A stretch of 64,000 bases of DNA. It comes from Phycicoccus avicenniae (GTDB lineage Bacteria; Actinomycetota; Actinomycetes; Actinomycetales; Dermatophilaceae). The notes below the pieces were generated by a model. That model ran no database searches. It saw only the letters and a program-made list of their open reading frames with translations, and was not told the origin of the DNA. Where the stretch lies: NCBI RefSeq assembly GCF_018139485.1, contig NZ_JAGSNF010000003.1:357524-421523 (forward strand). Direction: 5' to 3'. Position numbers and translations under genes: made by a program. Shown one piece after another: positions 24,947 through 33,726 of this stretch; the first letter of the stretch is position 1, and the number at the start of each line of letters is the position of its first letter.

Positions 24947-25915
24947 TCAGGGCACGGAGAGGACGACCTTCCCGACGGCCTGACCCTTCCGTACGAGCCG
25001 CGCCGCCTCGGCGTGCCCCGCCCAGGGCAGCACCTCGTGGACGACGGGGCGGACCGAGCCGTTGGCGACGAGCGGCAGCACCTGCTCGCGGACGGTGCCG
25101 AGCAGCTCCGCGAGCTCGTCGGGCAGCCCGTAGGACACCCCGACGACGGTGACCCGCCCGAAGGACAGGGCGTCGACGTCGACCCGTGCCTGCGGGCCCC
25201 CGAGGCGGCCCATCTGCACGACGGTCCCGTGCGGCCGGGTGGCCGCGATCGCGCCGTCGAGCACGTCGCCGGCGACGTGCTCGAGGACGAGGTCGACGCC
25301 CTCGCCGCCGGTGAGGGCCCGGACCCGTTCGCCGAGGTCGTCCGTGCCGACGAGCACCTCGTCGGCCCCCACCTGGCCGAGAAGGTCGGCCTTGCCCGCC
25401 GAGCGCGTCGTCGCGAGGACCCGGGAGGCTCCGAGGGCCTTCGCCAGCCGGACGCCGACGAGGCCGATCGCCGAGGTGGCGCCCGTCACGAGGACCGTGC
25501 GACCGGGCTCGAACCCCCCGGCACGGAGCGCGCCGTGCTCGGTGAGGAGGGCCGTGGGCAGTGCGGCGGCGTCCGACAGCGGGACGCCGTCGGGCACCGG
25601 CAGCGTGTGCCGCGCGTCGGCGGCGACGAGGCCGGCGAACGCGCCGGGCGTGCAGGCGGCGACGGACGTGCCGAGGAGTGACTCATCGACCCCGGCCCCG
25701 ACCGCGACGACCTCGCCGGCCGTCTCGTAGCCGGCGACGCCGGGCTCGTCGACGGCCGCCGCGGCGGCCATCCCTGCCACGTCGGCGTTGTTCACCGCGA
25801 CGTACCGGGAGCGGACGAGCACCACTCCGGGACCGGCCGTCGGGGCCGGACGCTCCTCCTCGAGCCAGGTGCCGTCCGGTCCGGGGACGAGGACGGTCGT
25901 GGTCTGCGCGGTCAT
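24947..25915 (-). CDS. Zinc-independent MDR oxidoreductase, quinone reductase-like
   Basis: 322-residue medium-chain dehydrogenase/reductase of the NADPH:quinone oxidoreductase type. N-terminal GroES-like domain (VLVRSRYVAVNNADVAG, GYETAGEVVAVG) and Rossmann domain with VLVTGATSAIGLVGVRLAKALGA-type motif (about 155-175). The catalytic zinc ligands of alcohol dehydrogenases are absent. Convergent with the GAF regulator, with only five bases between stops, and downstream of nuoN in the same direction after 126 bases. Substrate unknown. Confidence 0.85.
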   Translation of the reverse strand: MTAQTTTVLVPGPDGTWLEEERPAPTAGPGVVLVRSRYVAVNNADVAGMAAAAAVDEPGVAGYETAGEVVAVGAGVDESLLGTSVAACTPGAFAGLVAADARHTLPVPDGVPLSDAAALPTALLTEHGALRAGGFEPGRTVLVTGATSAIGLVGVRLAKALGASRVLATTRSAGKADLLGQVGADEVLVGTDDLGERVRALTGGEGVDLVLEHVAGDVLDGAIAATRPHGTVVQMGRLGGPQARVDVDALSFGRVTVVGVSYGLPDELAELLGTVREQVLPLVANGSVRPVVHEVLPWAGHAEAARLVRKGQAVGKVVLSVP

Positions 25916-26041
25916 GGGATCTCCCTCACCGACGGGTCGCTGGGTCTCCCCCATGGGACCACCCACGGTACGCACGCGGGAGGGCGCGCTCGTCCGGGTC
26001 CCCCCGCACCCCCCGGGGAGCAGGGCGTCCCCGGGCCGCCG

Positions 26042-27448
26042 TCAGCCGGTCCCGCCGAGTGCGCACCACAGGATCCCGGCGGCGGGAGCACCGACGAGCG
26101 TGAGCACCGCGAGCCCGGTCGCTGCGCCCGTCGACCAGGGCCGCGTGACCGGCGGCCCGACGTCGGGGTCGCCCTGCCGCAGGACGGGGGCGACCCAGCG
26201 GAGGTAGTAGAACAGCGACACGAGCGTGTTGGCGAGCAGGGCGACCGAGAGCCAGGGCATCCCTCCGTCCCAGGCCGCGGTCGCGACCGCGAGCTTCCCG
26301 ACGAACACCGCCGTCGGCGGGGTGCCGACGAGACCGAGCAGGGCGACGACGAGGGACGCGGCGAGGGCCGGGCGACCGCGTCCCAGCCCGGCGTACCCCG
26401 CGAGGTCCCGCACGTCCGGCAGGGCCGTCGTCACCGCGAAGGCGACGACGTTCGTCACGGCGTACGCCGCGAGGTAGAGCAGCATCGCGGCAGCGGCGAG
26501 CGACGTCCGGCCAGCGACGGCGACCGGCACGAGGAGGTAGCCGACCTGGCTCACCGTCGACCACCCGAGGAGCCGGCGCGGGTCGTCCTGTCCGAACGCC
26601 GCGAGGTTGCCCAGCGTCATGCTCGCCACCGCGAGGACGGCGACGAGCAGCCCCCACGGCAACGTCTCCGGCAGCGCCGTGACGAGGCGGTACAGCGCGA
26701 CGACGGCCCCGACCTTCGGGATCGTCGTGACGAAGGCGGCCGTGTGGCCCCCGGCCCCCTGGGCGGCGTCGGGCACCCAGAAGTGCGCCGGGACCGCGCC
26801 GGCCTTGAACGCCAGCCCGGCGACGACGCACACGACACCGACCGCGAGCGGCGCCGCAGGAGCGGTGGCCAGCCGGGCGGCGAGGTCGGGCAGCCGGGTG
26901 GTGCCGGCCAGCCCGTAGACCAGGGTCGTGCCGAGGAGCAGGAGGATCCCGAAGACCGCGCCGGTGAGGTAGGTCTTCAGGGCGGCCTCGGCGCCACGGT
27001 CCGTGCGTCGCAGGCCGACGAGGCCGTAGAGGGGGATGCTCGCGAGGAGGAAGGCGGCGGCGAGCACGAGCAGGTCGCGGGCCCCGCCGAGGACGAGGGC
27101 GCCGGTCGCGGCGAGGAGCATCAGGGCGTACGTCTCGCTCTCCCGGTCGTCGTCGCGGACCTCCTCCTCGGCGAGCAGGAGGACCGCGAGGGTGGCCAGC
27201 GCGACGACGACCCGGGTGCCCGTCGTGAGCCCGTCGACGACGACGGCGCCCTCCAGCGCCGGCCCCGGGTCCCGGGACCCGACCAGGGCGGCGACGAGGG
27301 CCGCGAGCAGGGCTCCCGCAGCGACGACGCGCAGCCGCCACTGCCGGCGCCGCGGCGTGAAGGAGCCGCCCAGCAGGCACACGAGCCCCCCGGCGAGCAG
27401 GAGGATCTCCGGCAGCATCGCGAGCGGCCGCATCTCCATCGTCCCCAC
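26042..27448 (-). CDS. nuoN: NADH-quinone oxidoreductase subunit N-like antiporter subunit
   Basis: 468-residue polytopic protein of the Mrp-antiporter-like complex I subunits, with about 14 membrane helices. Family landmarks are the GVVCVVAGLAFKAGAVPAHFW helix with its buried Lys, DDPRRLLGWSTVSQVGYLL and the TPPTAVFVGKL C-terminal block. Last gene of the operon. GTG at 27448 follows GGGAGG by six bases; a downstream ATG (27418) would also match the usual short N-terminus. Expected to form the innermost of three pump modules, next to NuoK. Confidence 0.9.
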   Translation of the reverse strand: MGTMEMRPLAMLPEILLLAGGLVCLLGGSFTPRRRQWRLRVVAAGALLAALVAALVGSRDPGPALEGAVVVDGLTTGTRVVVALATLAVLLLAEEEVRDDDRESETYALMLLAATGALVLGGARDLLVLAAAFLLASIPLYGLVGLRRTDRGAEAALKTYLTGAVFGILLLLGTTLVYGLAGTTRLPDLAARLATAPAAPLAVGVVCVVAGLAFKAGAVPAHFWVPDAAQGAGGHTAAFVTTIPKVGAVVALYRLVTALPETLPWGLLVAVLAVASMTLGNLAAFGQDDPRRLLGWSTVSQVGYLLVPVAVAGRTSLAAAAMLLYLAAYAVTNVVAFAVTTALPDVRDLAGYAGLGRGRPALAASLVVALLGLVGTPPTAVFVGKLAVATAAWDGGMPWLSVALLANTLVSLFYYLRWVAPVLRQGDPDVGPPVTRPWSTGAATGLAVLTLVGAPAAGILWCALGGTG

Positions 27449-27451
27449 GCG

Positions 27452-28945
27452 CTACCTCCCGAGGACCGCGACGACGGCCGCGGCCGCGGGCTCGACGACG
27501 TCGAGGAGCGGGCGGGGCGCGAGCCCGATCGCGAGTGAGAGGAGCAGGAGCGGCCCGACCGCGAGCAGCTCGTGCGCGCGCACGTCCGAGAAGCGGTGCG
27601 TCGCGGGTCCGGCCTCGCCGGTGACGAGCCGCTGCAGGGTCCACAGCAGCAGTCCGGCGACCAGCAGGATCCCGAGCAGTCCGACGGCGCTCCAGGGGAC
27701 GGCGGCGATGCTGCCGGCGAAGATCTGCAGCTCGGCGACGAACCCGGACAGGCCGGGCAGGCCGAGCGAGGCGAACGCCGCGACCGCGAACAGCGCCGTG
27801 AACCGGGGTGCGCGTCCCGCGAGCCCGCCGAACCGGTCGATCTCGTACGTCCCGCTGCGCTCGAGGACCACCCCCGCGAGGAGGAAGAGGGCCGCCGTGA
27901 CGAGCCCGTGGCTCACCATCTGCGTCACGGCCCCGCTCACCGCGACCTCACGGGCCCCGGCGGTGTCCGCTGCCACGACGCCCGCCGCACCGACGGCCAG
28001 CACGACGTAGCCCATGTGGTTGACGGAGGTGTAGGCGATGAGCCGCTTGAGGTCGCGCTGGGCCATCGCGACGAGCGCCCCCCACAGGACCGACACCAGC
28101 CCAACGACGAGGACGACCCACGCCCACGCCTGCCAGGCGTCCGGCAGCAGGGTCATCCCGAGCCGGACGAACCCGTAGGTCCCGAGCTTGAGGAGAACCC
28201 CGGCAAGGACCGCCGACCCCGCCGCGGGCGCGTCGGTGTGCGCCGGCGGGAGCCAGGTGTGGAACGGCACCGTCGGGGTCTTCACGGCGAGCCCGAGCAG
28301 GATCGCTCCGAGGACGACCGCCGCCGCGGTGCCTCCCCCGGCGAACGGGTCCTGCCGGGCCAGCTCGACCATGTCGAAGGTGTGCGGGTCGGACGCGACG
28401 TAGAGCCCGATGAAGCCGCCGAGCAGCGCGAGCGACCCGAGGAAGGTGTAGAGGAAGAACAGCAGCGCCGAGCGGGCCCGCTCCCCGTGCCCCCACCCGG
28501 CGATGACGAGGTACATGCCGACGATCGACAGGTCGAAGAAGACGAAGAAGAGGACGAGGTCGGCGGCGGCGAAGGTCCCCACGCACACGGTCTCCAGGGC
28601 GAGGAAGACCGCCACCCGGGACCGGGGCCGGTCCTCGTCGCGCAACGAGTACAGGGCGGCCGCGAGGAAGACCACGGCCGTCATCGCGACGAGCGGCAGC
28701 GACAGGCCGTCGAGACCGACGTGGTAGTCGGACGCGACCCCGGGGATCCACGGCACCCGCGTCTCGAACGCGAGCGTGCCCTCCGCGGGCGTGTCGTAGC
28801 GCGCCCACAGGACCGCGACGAGCGCCAGCTCGAGCGCCGACGCCACGACCCAGCCCCAGCGGAGCACCGGGGAGGGCAGCCGCGGGCCGCAGAGCAGGGA
28901 CGCGGCCAGCAGCGGGAGGAAGACGGTCAGGGAGAGCACGGTCAC
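27452..28945 (-). CDS. nuoM: NADH-quinone oxidoreductase subunit M-like antiporter subunit
   Basis: 497-residue pump subunit with about 14 membrane helices. Motifs: GLAVKTPTVPFHTWLPPAHTDAPAAGSAVLAG with the pump Lys/His, LKLGTYGFVRLG, and RDLKRLIAYTSVNHMGYV. The helix-5 position normally held by Glu (E144 in E. coli, ...FFEL...) reads FFDLSIVGMY here, a Glu-to-Asp change at about residue 138. GTG start overlaps the nuoL stop (GTGA). Energy coupling role is known for the family; that this complex is redox-driven is not. Confidence 0.92.
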   Translation of the reverse strand: MTVLSLTVFLPLLAASLLCGPRLPSPVLRWGWVVASALELALVAVLWARYDTPAEGTLAFETRVPWIPGVASDYHVGLDGLSLPLVAMTAVVFLAAALYSLRDEDRPRSRVAVFLALETVCVGTFAAADLVLFFVFFDLSIVGMYLVIAGWGHGERARSALLFFLYTFLGSLALLGGFIGLYVASDPHTFDMVELARQDPFAGGGTAAAVVLGAILLGLAVKTPTVPFHTWLPPAHTDAPAAGSAVLAGVLLKLGTYGFVRLGMTLLPDAWQAWAWVVLVVGLVSVLWGALVAMAQRDLKRLIAYTSVNHMGYVVLAVGAAGVVAADTAGAREVAVSGAVTQMVSHGLVTAALFLLAGVVLERSGTYEIDRFGGLAGRAPRFTALFAVAAFASLGLPGLSGFVAELQIFAGSIAAVPWSAVGLLGILLVAGLLLWTLQRLVTGEAGPATHRFSDVRAHELLAVGPLLLLSLAIGLAPRPLLDVVEPAAAAVVAVLGR

Positions 28946-30864
28946 CTCGCGACGAGGAGCAGGACGGTGCCGAGCGCGACGAGCGCGACGGCCTGGACGT
29001 AGTACTGGTGCAGCTGCCCGGTCTGCGGGCGTCGCGCCGCCTCTCCGGCCCGGCGGGCGGCACCGGCGACGGCGAGGACGGCACCGTGCACCCGACGCTC
29101 GTCACCCCGACGGGCGACCTGCGCGACGCGGACGGTGCCACCGGCCGCGCGGTCCACGGCGGCCTCCAGGACGCTCCGCTCCCCCGCCGCCACGGTGGCG
29201 GCGAGCCGGTGCACGACCGCCGGGACGGCGCGGACGGTCCGCGCCAGTCCCTCGTCGACCCGGGCCGCCGCGTCCGCGAGGCGTAGGGTCGGTGCGACGA
29301 GGCCGCCACGGACCGCCGCCTCGACGCCGCCCCAGGCCCGCGCCCGGGCCCAGGACCCCGGCGGTCGCGCCCAGACCGCGGCCACGACGGCGAGGGCGAG
29401 CACCCCCGACGCGGCGGCGAGCGGACCGGGACCGGTGGCGGACGCCCCGACGACCCCGGCGACCGTCTCACCCACGGCCGGGACGGCGACGAGCCCACCG
29501 AGGGCGGCCGCGACGATGAGCACCGCGACGGCGACGGCCGTCGACGGGCCGACCCGCCCGGACGCCGGCTCCTCGGACCCGCGGAGCCGGGAGGCCTCCC
29601 GCGCCTCGGCGTCGGTCACCGGCGCCCACAGCACCCGCAGGACGACTCCCGCGTACGCCGCCGACAGCGCGGCCCCGAGCACCGCGACGACACCGAGGGC
29701 GGGCGAGCGCGCGAACGCGGCCGCGAGGACGAGGTCCTTCGTCGCCCACAGCGACAGCGGCGGCACCCCGGCCAGAGAGAGCAGGGCGAGCGAGGCGAGC
29801 ACCCGCAGACCCCGGTGCCGCCGGACCGCCCCCCGCAGTCCCGCGAGCTGCTTCGTCCCGTGCGCGGCCAGCCACGCCCCCGCCACGAGGAAGAGGGCGG
29901 CCTTGGTCGCGGCGTGCGCGAGGAGGTGCGTCGTGCCCGCGACGACCCCGCCGACGCCCGCGGCGAGCACGACGAACCCGAGCTGCGCCGACGTCGACGC
30001 GGCGAGCAGCTGCTTGAGGTCACGCTGCCCGAGGGCGACCAGGCCGAGCAGCACGGTGGAGAGCGCACCGACCCACGCGACGGTCGGGCCCGCCCAGGAC
30101 GTCGCGGCGAGCAGCGGCTCGACCCGCAGGAGCAGGTAGCCGCCGAGCGCGACCATCGCCGCCGAGTGCAGGAGCGCGCTGACGGGCGCCGGACCGGCCA
30201 TCGCCCGCGCCAGCCAGAACGCGAGGACCAGCTGGGCGGACTTGCCGAGGGCCGCGACGACGAGGCCTGCCGCCACGACGGACCGCCAGCCCGGGGACGC
30301 CGCCGCCAGGTCGTCCAGGGCCGTCCCCGCGCCTCCGGCGAGGGCGGCCCCGGTCGCGACGTAGAGGCCGAGGTCGGCCCCCCGGGTCGCGACGAAGGCG
30401 GTGAGCCCCGACTCGACCCGGTGGGGGTCCCGCCAGCGGAAGCCGATGAGGGCGTACGACATCGCCCCCATGACCTCCCAGCCGAGCAGGAGGGCGGGCA
30501 GGGTCGTCGCGGCGACGGTGACGAGGGCGGCCGCGCAGAAGAGCAGCATGAGGCCGTGGAAGCGGGCCGCGCTGCCGCGCACCTGGTCCGGGGCCGCGAG
30601 GAGCGCGAGGGCGGTCACGGCGGTGACGGCCGGCGCGAGGAGCACCCCCGGACCGCGCAGCGCGAGCCCGAGGTCGGCCCCGGCGACGAAGGGGACGGCC
30701 ACCTCGGCGCCGCTCGTCCCGGCGACGACGGCGAGCGTCGTGCTCAGCACGGCGGTCCCGACGCCGACGACCACGGCGTGCGGGTGGCGGATCGGGACGA
30801 GCAGGAGGAGACCCCCGACGACGGCCGGGAGGACGGGCAGCGCCCACAGGAGGGCGTCGGTCAT
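28942..30864 (-). CDS. nuoL: NADH-quinone oxidoreductase subunit L-like antiporter subunit
   Basis: 640-residue distal pump subunit. Retained functional residues are Glu130 in LLGWEVMGAMSYALIGF, Lys208 in LGKSAQLVLAFWLARAMAGPAPVSALLH (His233) and Lys321 in HAATKAALFLVAG. The C-terminal part contains the extra helix and a lateral-helix-like segment ending in a membrane helix (VQAVALVALGTVLLLVA). ATG at 30864 is 8 bases after the nuoK stop. The canonical WLPDAM motif is altered to WLARAM, so it is a divergent NuoL lineage. Confidence 0.92.
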   Translation of the reverse strand: MTDALLWALPVLPAVVGGLLLLVPIRHPHAVVVGVGTAVLSTTLAVVAGTSGAEVAVPFVAGADLGLALRGPGVLLAPAVTAVTALALLAAPDQVRGSAARFHGLMLLFCAAALVTVAATTLPALLLGWEVMGAMSYALIGFRWRDPHRVESGLTAFVATRGADLGLYVATGAALAGGAGTALDDLAAASPGWRSVVAAGLVVAALGKSAQLVLAFWLARAMAGPAPVSALLHSAAMVALGGYLLLRVEPLLAATSWAGPTVAWVGALSTVLLGLVALGQRDLKQLLAASTSAQLGFVVLAAGVGGVVAGTTHLLAHAATKAALFLVAGAWLAAHGTKQLAGLRGAVRRHRGLRVLASLALLSLAGVPPLSLWATKDLVLAAAFARSPALGVVAVLGAALSAAYAGVVLRVLWAPVTDAEAREASRLRGSEEPASGRVGPSTAVAVAVLIVAAALGGLVAVPAVGETVAGVVGASATGPGPLAAASGVLALAVVAAVWARPPGSWARARAWGGVEAAVRGGLVAPTLRLADAAARVDEGLARTVRAVPAVVHRLAATVAAGERSVLEAAVDRAAGGTVRVAQVARRGDERRVHGAVLAVAGAARRAGEAARRPQTGQLHQYYVQAVALVALGTVLLLVAR

Positions 30865-30871
30865 CGGCGCC

Positions 30872-31174
30872 TCACCCGGCCAGGTCCGTCGCGGAGTCGG
30901 TCGTGTCGGACCCCCGGTACCGGTGGACGAGGGTCGCGACGGCGAAGCCGGTCGCCATCTCGACCGTCATCGCGGCGAGGACGAGCAGGAGCAGGACCTG
31001 TCCGGTGGGGTCCGGGGCGAGGAACCACCACATGGCGCCGGCGGCGAGGAGGACGGCGTTGACCATGACCTCCAGGCCCATCATCACCATGACGACCACC
31101 TGCTGGGAGATCGCGCCGTACAGGCCGACGGCGAAGAGCGCGGCCGCGACGAGCAGCACCGTCTGGAGCGTCAT
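30872..31174 (-). CDS. nuoK: NADH-quinone oxidoreductase subunit K
   Basis: 100-residue protein with three membrane helices, the normal NuoK size. Both conserved buried glutamates are present: in MGLEVMVNAVLL (helix 2) and in AAMTVEMATGFAV (helix 3). ATG overlaps the nuoJ stop as ATGA. This subunit belongs to the proton-transfer chain linking NuoH/J to the antiporter subunits; retention of its acids argues that the membrane arm still moves ions. Confidence 0.95.
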   Translation of the reverse strand: MTLQTVLLVAAALFAVGLYGAISQQVVVMVMMGLEVMVNAVLLAAGAMWWFLAPDPTGQVLLLLVLAAMTVEMATGFAVATLVHRYRGSDTTDSATDLAG

Positions 31175-31743
31175 CGGCCGACCCCTCCCCGCTGCGGGTC
31201 GCGCGGCGGACGGACGTCGAGGTCGTCGCCGAACCGGTCGTACCGCGTCCGGCCGGCCGCGAGGACGACCCCGGTGACGATGGTCGCGACCATGACCGGG
31301 CTGACGACGACCATCGTGAGCATCTGCGGGCCCATGAGGGACTCGCCGAGGGCGGCGGTGACGTCCGGGTCCGGGAGCCCTCGGCGCGACGGCCACGGGA
31401 CGAGCAGCGCCCCGGCGCCGAGGACGACGAACGCGAGGACGGACACGACGAGCGCCGCCCGTTTGTCGTGCACCATCGACATCGGCATGAGCGCGGGGTT
31501 CATCCCCATGAACATCACCATGTAGACGCCCATGACGGCCATCTCCATGACCATCATGAGGACGACGAGGACACCGAGGTAGCCCTGCTCCATGAGCAGC
31601 AGCGTCAGGCCCACCGCGACGAACGAGACGGCGAGGGCGTAGGTGGCCCGGGCCATCGAGTCGACGACGAAGACGGCCACCGCACTCGCGACGGCGACCG
31701 TCCCGAGCCCCCAGAAGAGCACGTCGAGGAGCACGCCGGTCAC
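31171..31743 (-). CDS. nuoJ: NADH-quinone oxidoreductase subunit J
   Basis: 190-residue membrane protein, five helices expected. The N-terminal VASAVAVFVVDSMARATYALAVSF and the helix with YLGVLVVLMMVMEMAVMGVYMVMF correspond to the conserved NuoJ core, where a pi-bulge helix couples to pumping. GTG start at 31743 overlaps the nuoH stop (GTGA). No nuoI gene lies between H and J, unlike standard nuo operons. Confidence 0.92.
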   Translation of the reverse strand: MTGVLLDVLFWGLGTVAVASAVAVFVVDSMARATYALAVSFVAVGLTLLLMEQGYLGVLVVLMMVMEMAVMGVYMVMFMGMNPALMPMSMVHDKRAALVVSVLAFVVLGAGALLVPWPSRRGLPDPDVTAALGESLMGPQMLTMVVVSPVMVATIVTGVVLAAGRTRYDRFGDDLDVRPPRDPQRGGVGR

Positions 31744-32678
31744 CCCCGCACCGCGACGACGACGGCCACGACGAGGTCCTGCATCAGGACCGCGGGCAGG
31801 AGGACGACCCAGCCGACCTCCATCGCCAGCTCCGGCCGCACCACGGGGAGGCGTCGGCGCAGGGCGAGCAGCAGCGTGAGCACCGCCGCCGTCTTGAGCA
31901 GGACCCACAGCCACCCGGGCAGCACCGGCCCCGCACCGCCCCCGAGGAACATCGGCACGGCGAACGCCGAGCCCGCGACGAGCAGGCAGGCCAGGCCCGC
32001 CCGGGCGACGAGCCGGTCGACCCCGCTCAGCTCGCAGAGCACCCCGCCCGCGACGTCGGCACCGGCCGGGGAGGTGAAGGGCCCGCGGACGGAGAACGCG
32101 GCGACCCCCACGAGGAAGACGACGAAGGCGACGGGCATCCACACGACGAACCACAGGTCGTCCTGGGCCGCCGCGACCTCGGCGACGTCCAGGCTCGAGG
32201 CGGCGAGCGCGGGGGCGACGAGCGCGAACATCAGGGGCAGCTCGTAGGCGAGGGCGAGGGCGAGGAAGCGGTAGCCACCGACGAGCGAGTACGCGGCGTT
32301 CGCCCCCCACCCCAGCAGCCAGACCAGGGCCCACACGAGGACGTCGAGCGCGGTGAACCACACGACACCGACGTCGAGGTCGGCGACGACGCGGTTCCCG
32401 AGCGGGACGAGCGCGACCATGAGCAGCGCGACGACGACCAGGCCCCCGCCCGCGACCCGCCACAGGAGGAGGTCGGCGGAGACCGGGGCCCTGCGGCGCT
32501 GGCGGAGGAGGCGGAGGGTCTCGTCGAGCGGTCGGGTCAGCTCCGGCCCGACGGGTCCCCCACGGGCGCGGGCCGCGAGGACCCCCTCGGCCACGAGGGC
32601 GGCCGCGGCGAGGACCACGAGCAGGACCCCGGCCAGCAGGGCGCCCCACGGCCCGGCCGCCGTCACGGTGTCAGGCAT
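31740..32678 (-). CDS. nuoH: Divergent NADH-quinone oxidoreductase subunit H-like protein
   Basis: 312-residue membrane subunit that aligns with NuoH, the subunit holding the quinone chamber. Recognisable: RGGPVGPELTRPLDETLRLLRQRRR for the first loop, AYELPLMFALVAPALAASSLD for helix 4, and FTSPAGADVAGGVLCELSG (201-219) in the place of FDLPEAExELVAGY. In that third loop the conserved Glu-Ala-Glu acids are gone. Overlaps the X gene by 8 bases. The loss suggests altered or absent quinone chemistry; the fold and position in the operon still mark it as NuoH-derived. Confidence 0.85.
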   Translation of the reverse strand: MPDTVTAAGPWGALLAGVLLVVLAAAALVAEGVLAARARGGPVGPELTRPLDETLRLLRQRRRAPVSADLLLWRVAGGGLVVVALLMVALVPLGNRVVADLDVGVVWFTALDVLVWALVWLLGWGANAAYSLVGGYRFLALALAYELPLMFALVAPALAASSLDVAEVAAAQDDLWFVVWMPVAFVVFLVGVAAFSVRGPFTSPAGADVAGGVLCELSGVDRLVARAGLACLLVAGSAFAVPMFLGGGAGPVLPGWLWVLLKTAAVLTLLLALRRRLPVVRPELAMEVGWVVLLPAVLMQDLVVAVVVAVRG

Positions 32679-33726
32679 CGGCGCCCACCTTGCACGGCGC
32701 CCGGAGGCCGAGGCTCGCGACGAGGATGCGGGCGACGCCGAGGTCCTGGTGGGCCAGGAGGTCGTCGAGGACGACGGCCGGCTGCCCGGGCTCCCCGCCG
32801 TGGCTGTCGGCGCCCTCACGGTACTCACGGGCAGCGGTGTCGGCGCGCTCCAGCAGGACGAGCAGCCGGTCGAGGCAGTCCCCGGCGGCGGACCCGGGGA
32901 GACCTGCGCGGAGCACGGCCTCCCGCTCCAGGTACCCCACGCCCCGCAGCGCCCATCCGAGCCGGCGCGAGCGGGCCACCCGGTGGCGCAGGTCGGCGAT
33001 CGTGGCTCGGGCGTCGTCCCCGTGGCGCGCCAGCAGGGTGTCGCGCGCCGTGCGGGCGGCGTCCGTCGCGTCCTCCCATCCGACGAGCGCGAGCACCGCG
33101 GCGACGTCGTCGCAGGCCCGGGCCGCCCGCAGCCGCGGGTGCGGCTCCGCCGCGACCGTCCCGCCCCCGACCCACGAGGTGCTCCCGGCCACGACGAGGT
33201 CCCCGTGGAGCCGGACGTCGACGACGAGTCCCGGCGGCCAGTGGGGCAGCACCGGGCCGAGGCGCAGGGGCAGCACGTCCATCTCGAGCCCGTCGCGGTC
33301 GTCCGGGTCCCCCTCGGCGAGCGGGATCCCGTCGGGCGCCATGGCCGTGTCGTCGTGGTCGGTGTCGCCGAGGTCGGGGACGGTGGGACGGCTCCGTGCG
33401 TCGTCGTCCCGGGCCCCGAGGTCCAGCAGGTCGCGGACCGCGTCGTCGAGGGCTGCGTCGACCGCGTGCTCCGATCGGGCCCCGACGCGGACACGGGGGC
33501 CGGGCATGGCCTCCCACACCCGCTCGAGCACGACCTGCGTGTCCTCGTCCGGGACGCCGGCGACGAGGAGCACGTCGGCGCCGGCCGGGCAGTCCGCGAG
33601 GCGCCATCCCCGGCGCAGCACGGCCCCCTCGCACGCCGCGCGGACCTGCCACGCCCCCGGGCACTCGACGAGGAGGACCCGGCTCGCCCGCACGGCGCGG
33701 CGTTCGACCCACTGCCTCAGACCCAC
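32671..33726 (-). CDS. Putative cofactor-less NuoB/NuoD hybrid replacing the complex I peripheral arm
   Basis: 351 residues, between nuoA and nuoH where nuoB-C-D-E-F-G normally lie. Residues 15-85 recall NuoB: RVLLVECPGAWQ, then ADVLLVAGVPDEDTQVVLER and WEAMPGPRVRVG, parallel to NuoB's ADLxIVAGTxTxKxAPxLxRVYxQMPEPRYV. The adjacent Cys pair and other [4Fe-4S] ligands are missing (Cys only at 22, 32, 46, 205, 284, 345). Residues 150-350 recall NuoD: MDVLPLRLGPVLP, AGDCLDRLLVLLERADTA and the C-terminal RAPCKVGADA. Residues 105-147 are an acidic linker. No membrane helix. GTG start overlaps nuoA. Homology is my reading of weak patterns. Confidence 0.55.
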   Translation of the reverse strand: MGLRQWVERRAVRASRVLLVECPGAWQVRAACEGAVLRRGWRLADCPAGADVLLVAGVPDEDTQVVLERVWEAMPGPRVRVGARSEHAVDAALDDAVRDLLDLGARDDDARSRPTVPDLGDTDHDDTAMAPDGIPLAEGDPDDRDGLEMDVLPLRLGPVLPHWPPGLVVDVRLHGDLVVAGSTSWVGGGTVAAEPHPRLRAARACDDVAAVLALVGWEDATDAARTARDTLLARHGDDARATIADLRHRVARSRRLGWALRGVGYLEREAVLRAGLPGSAAGDCLDRLLVLLERADTAAREYREGADSHGGEPGQPAVVLDDLLAHQDLGVARILVASLGLRAPCKVGADA

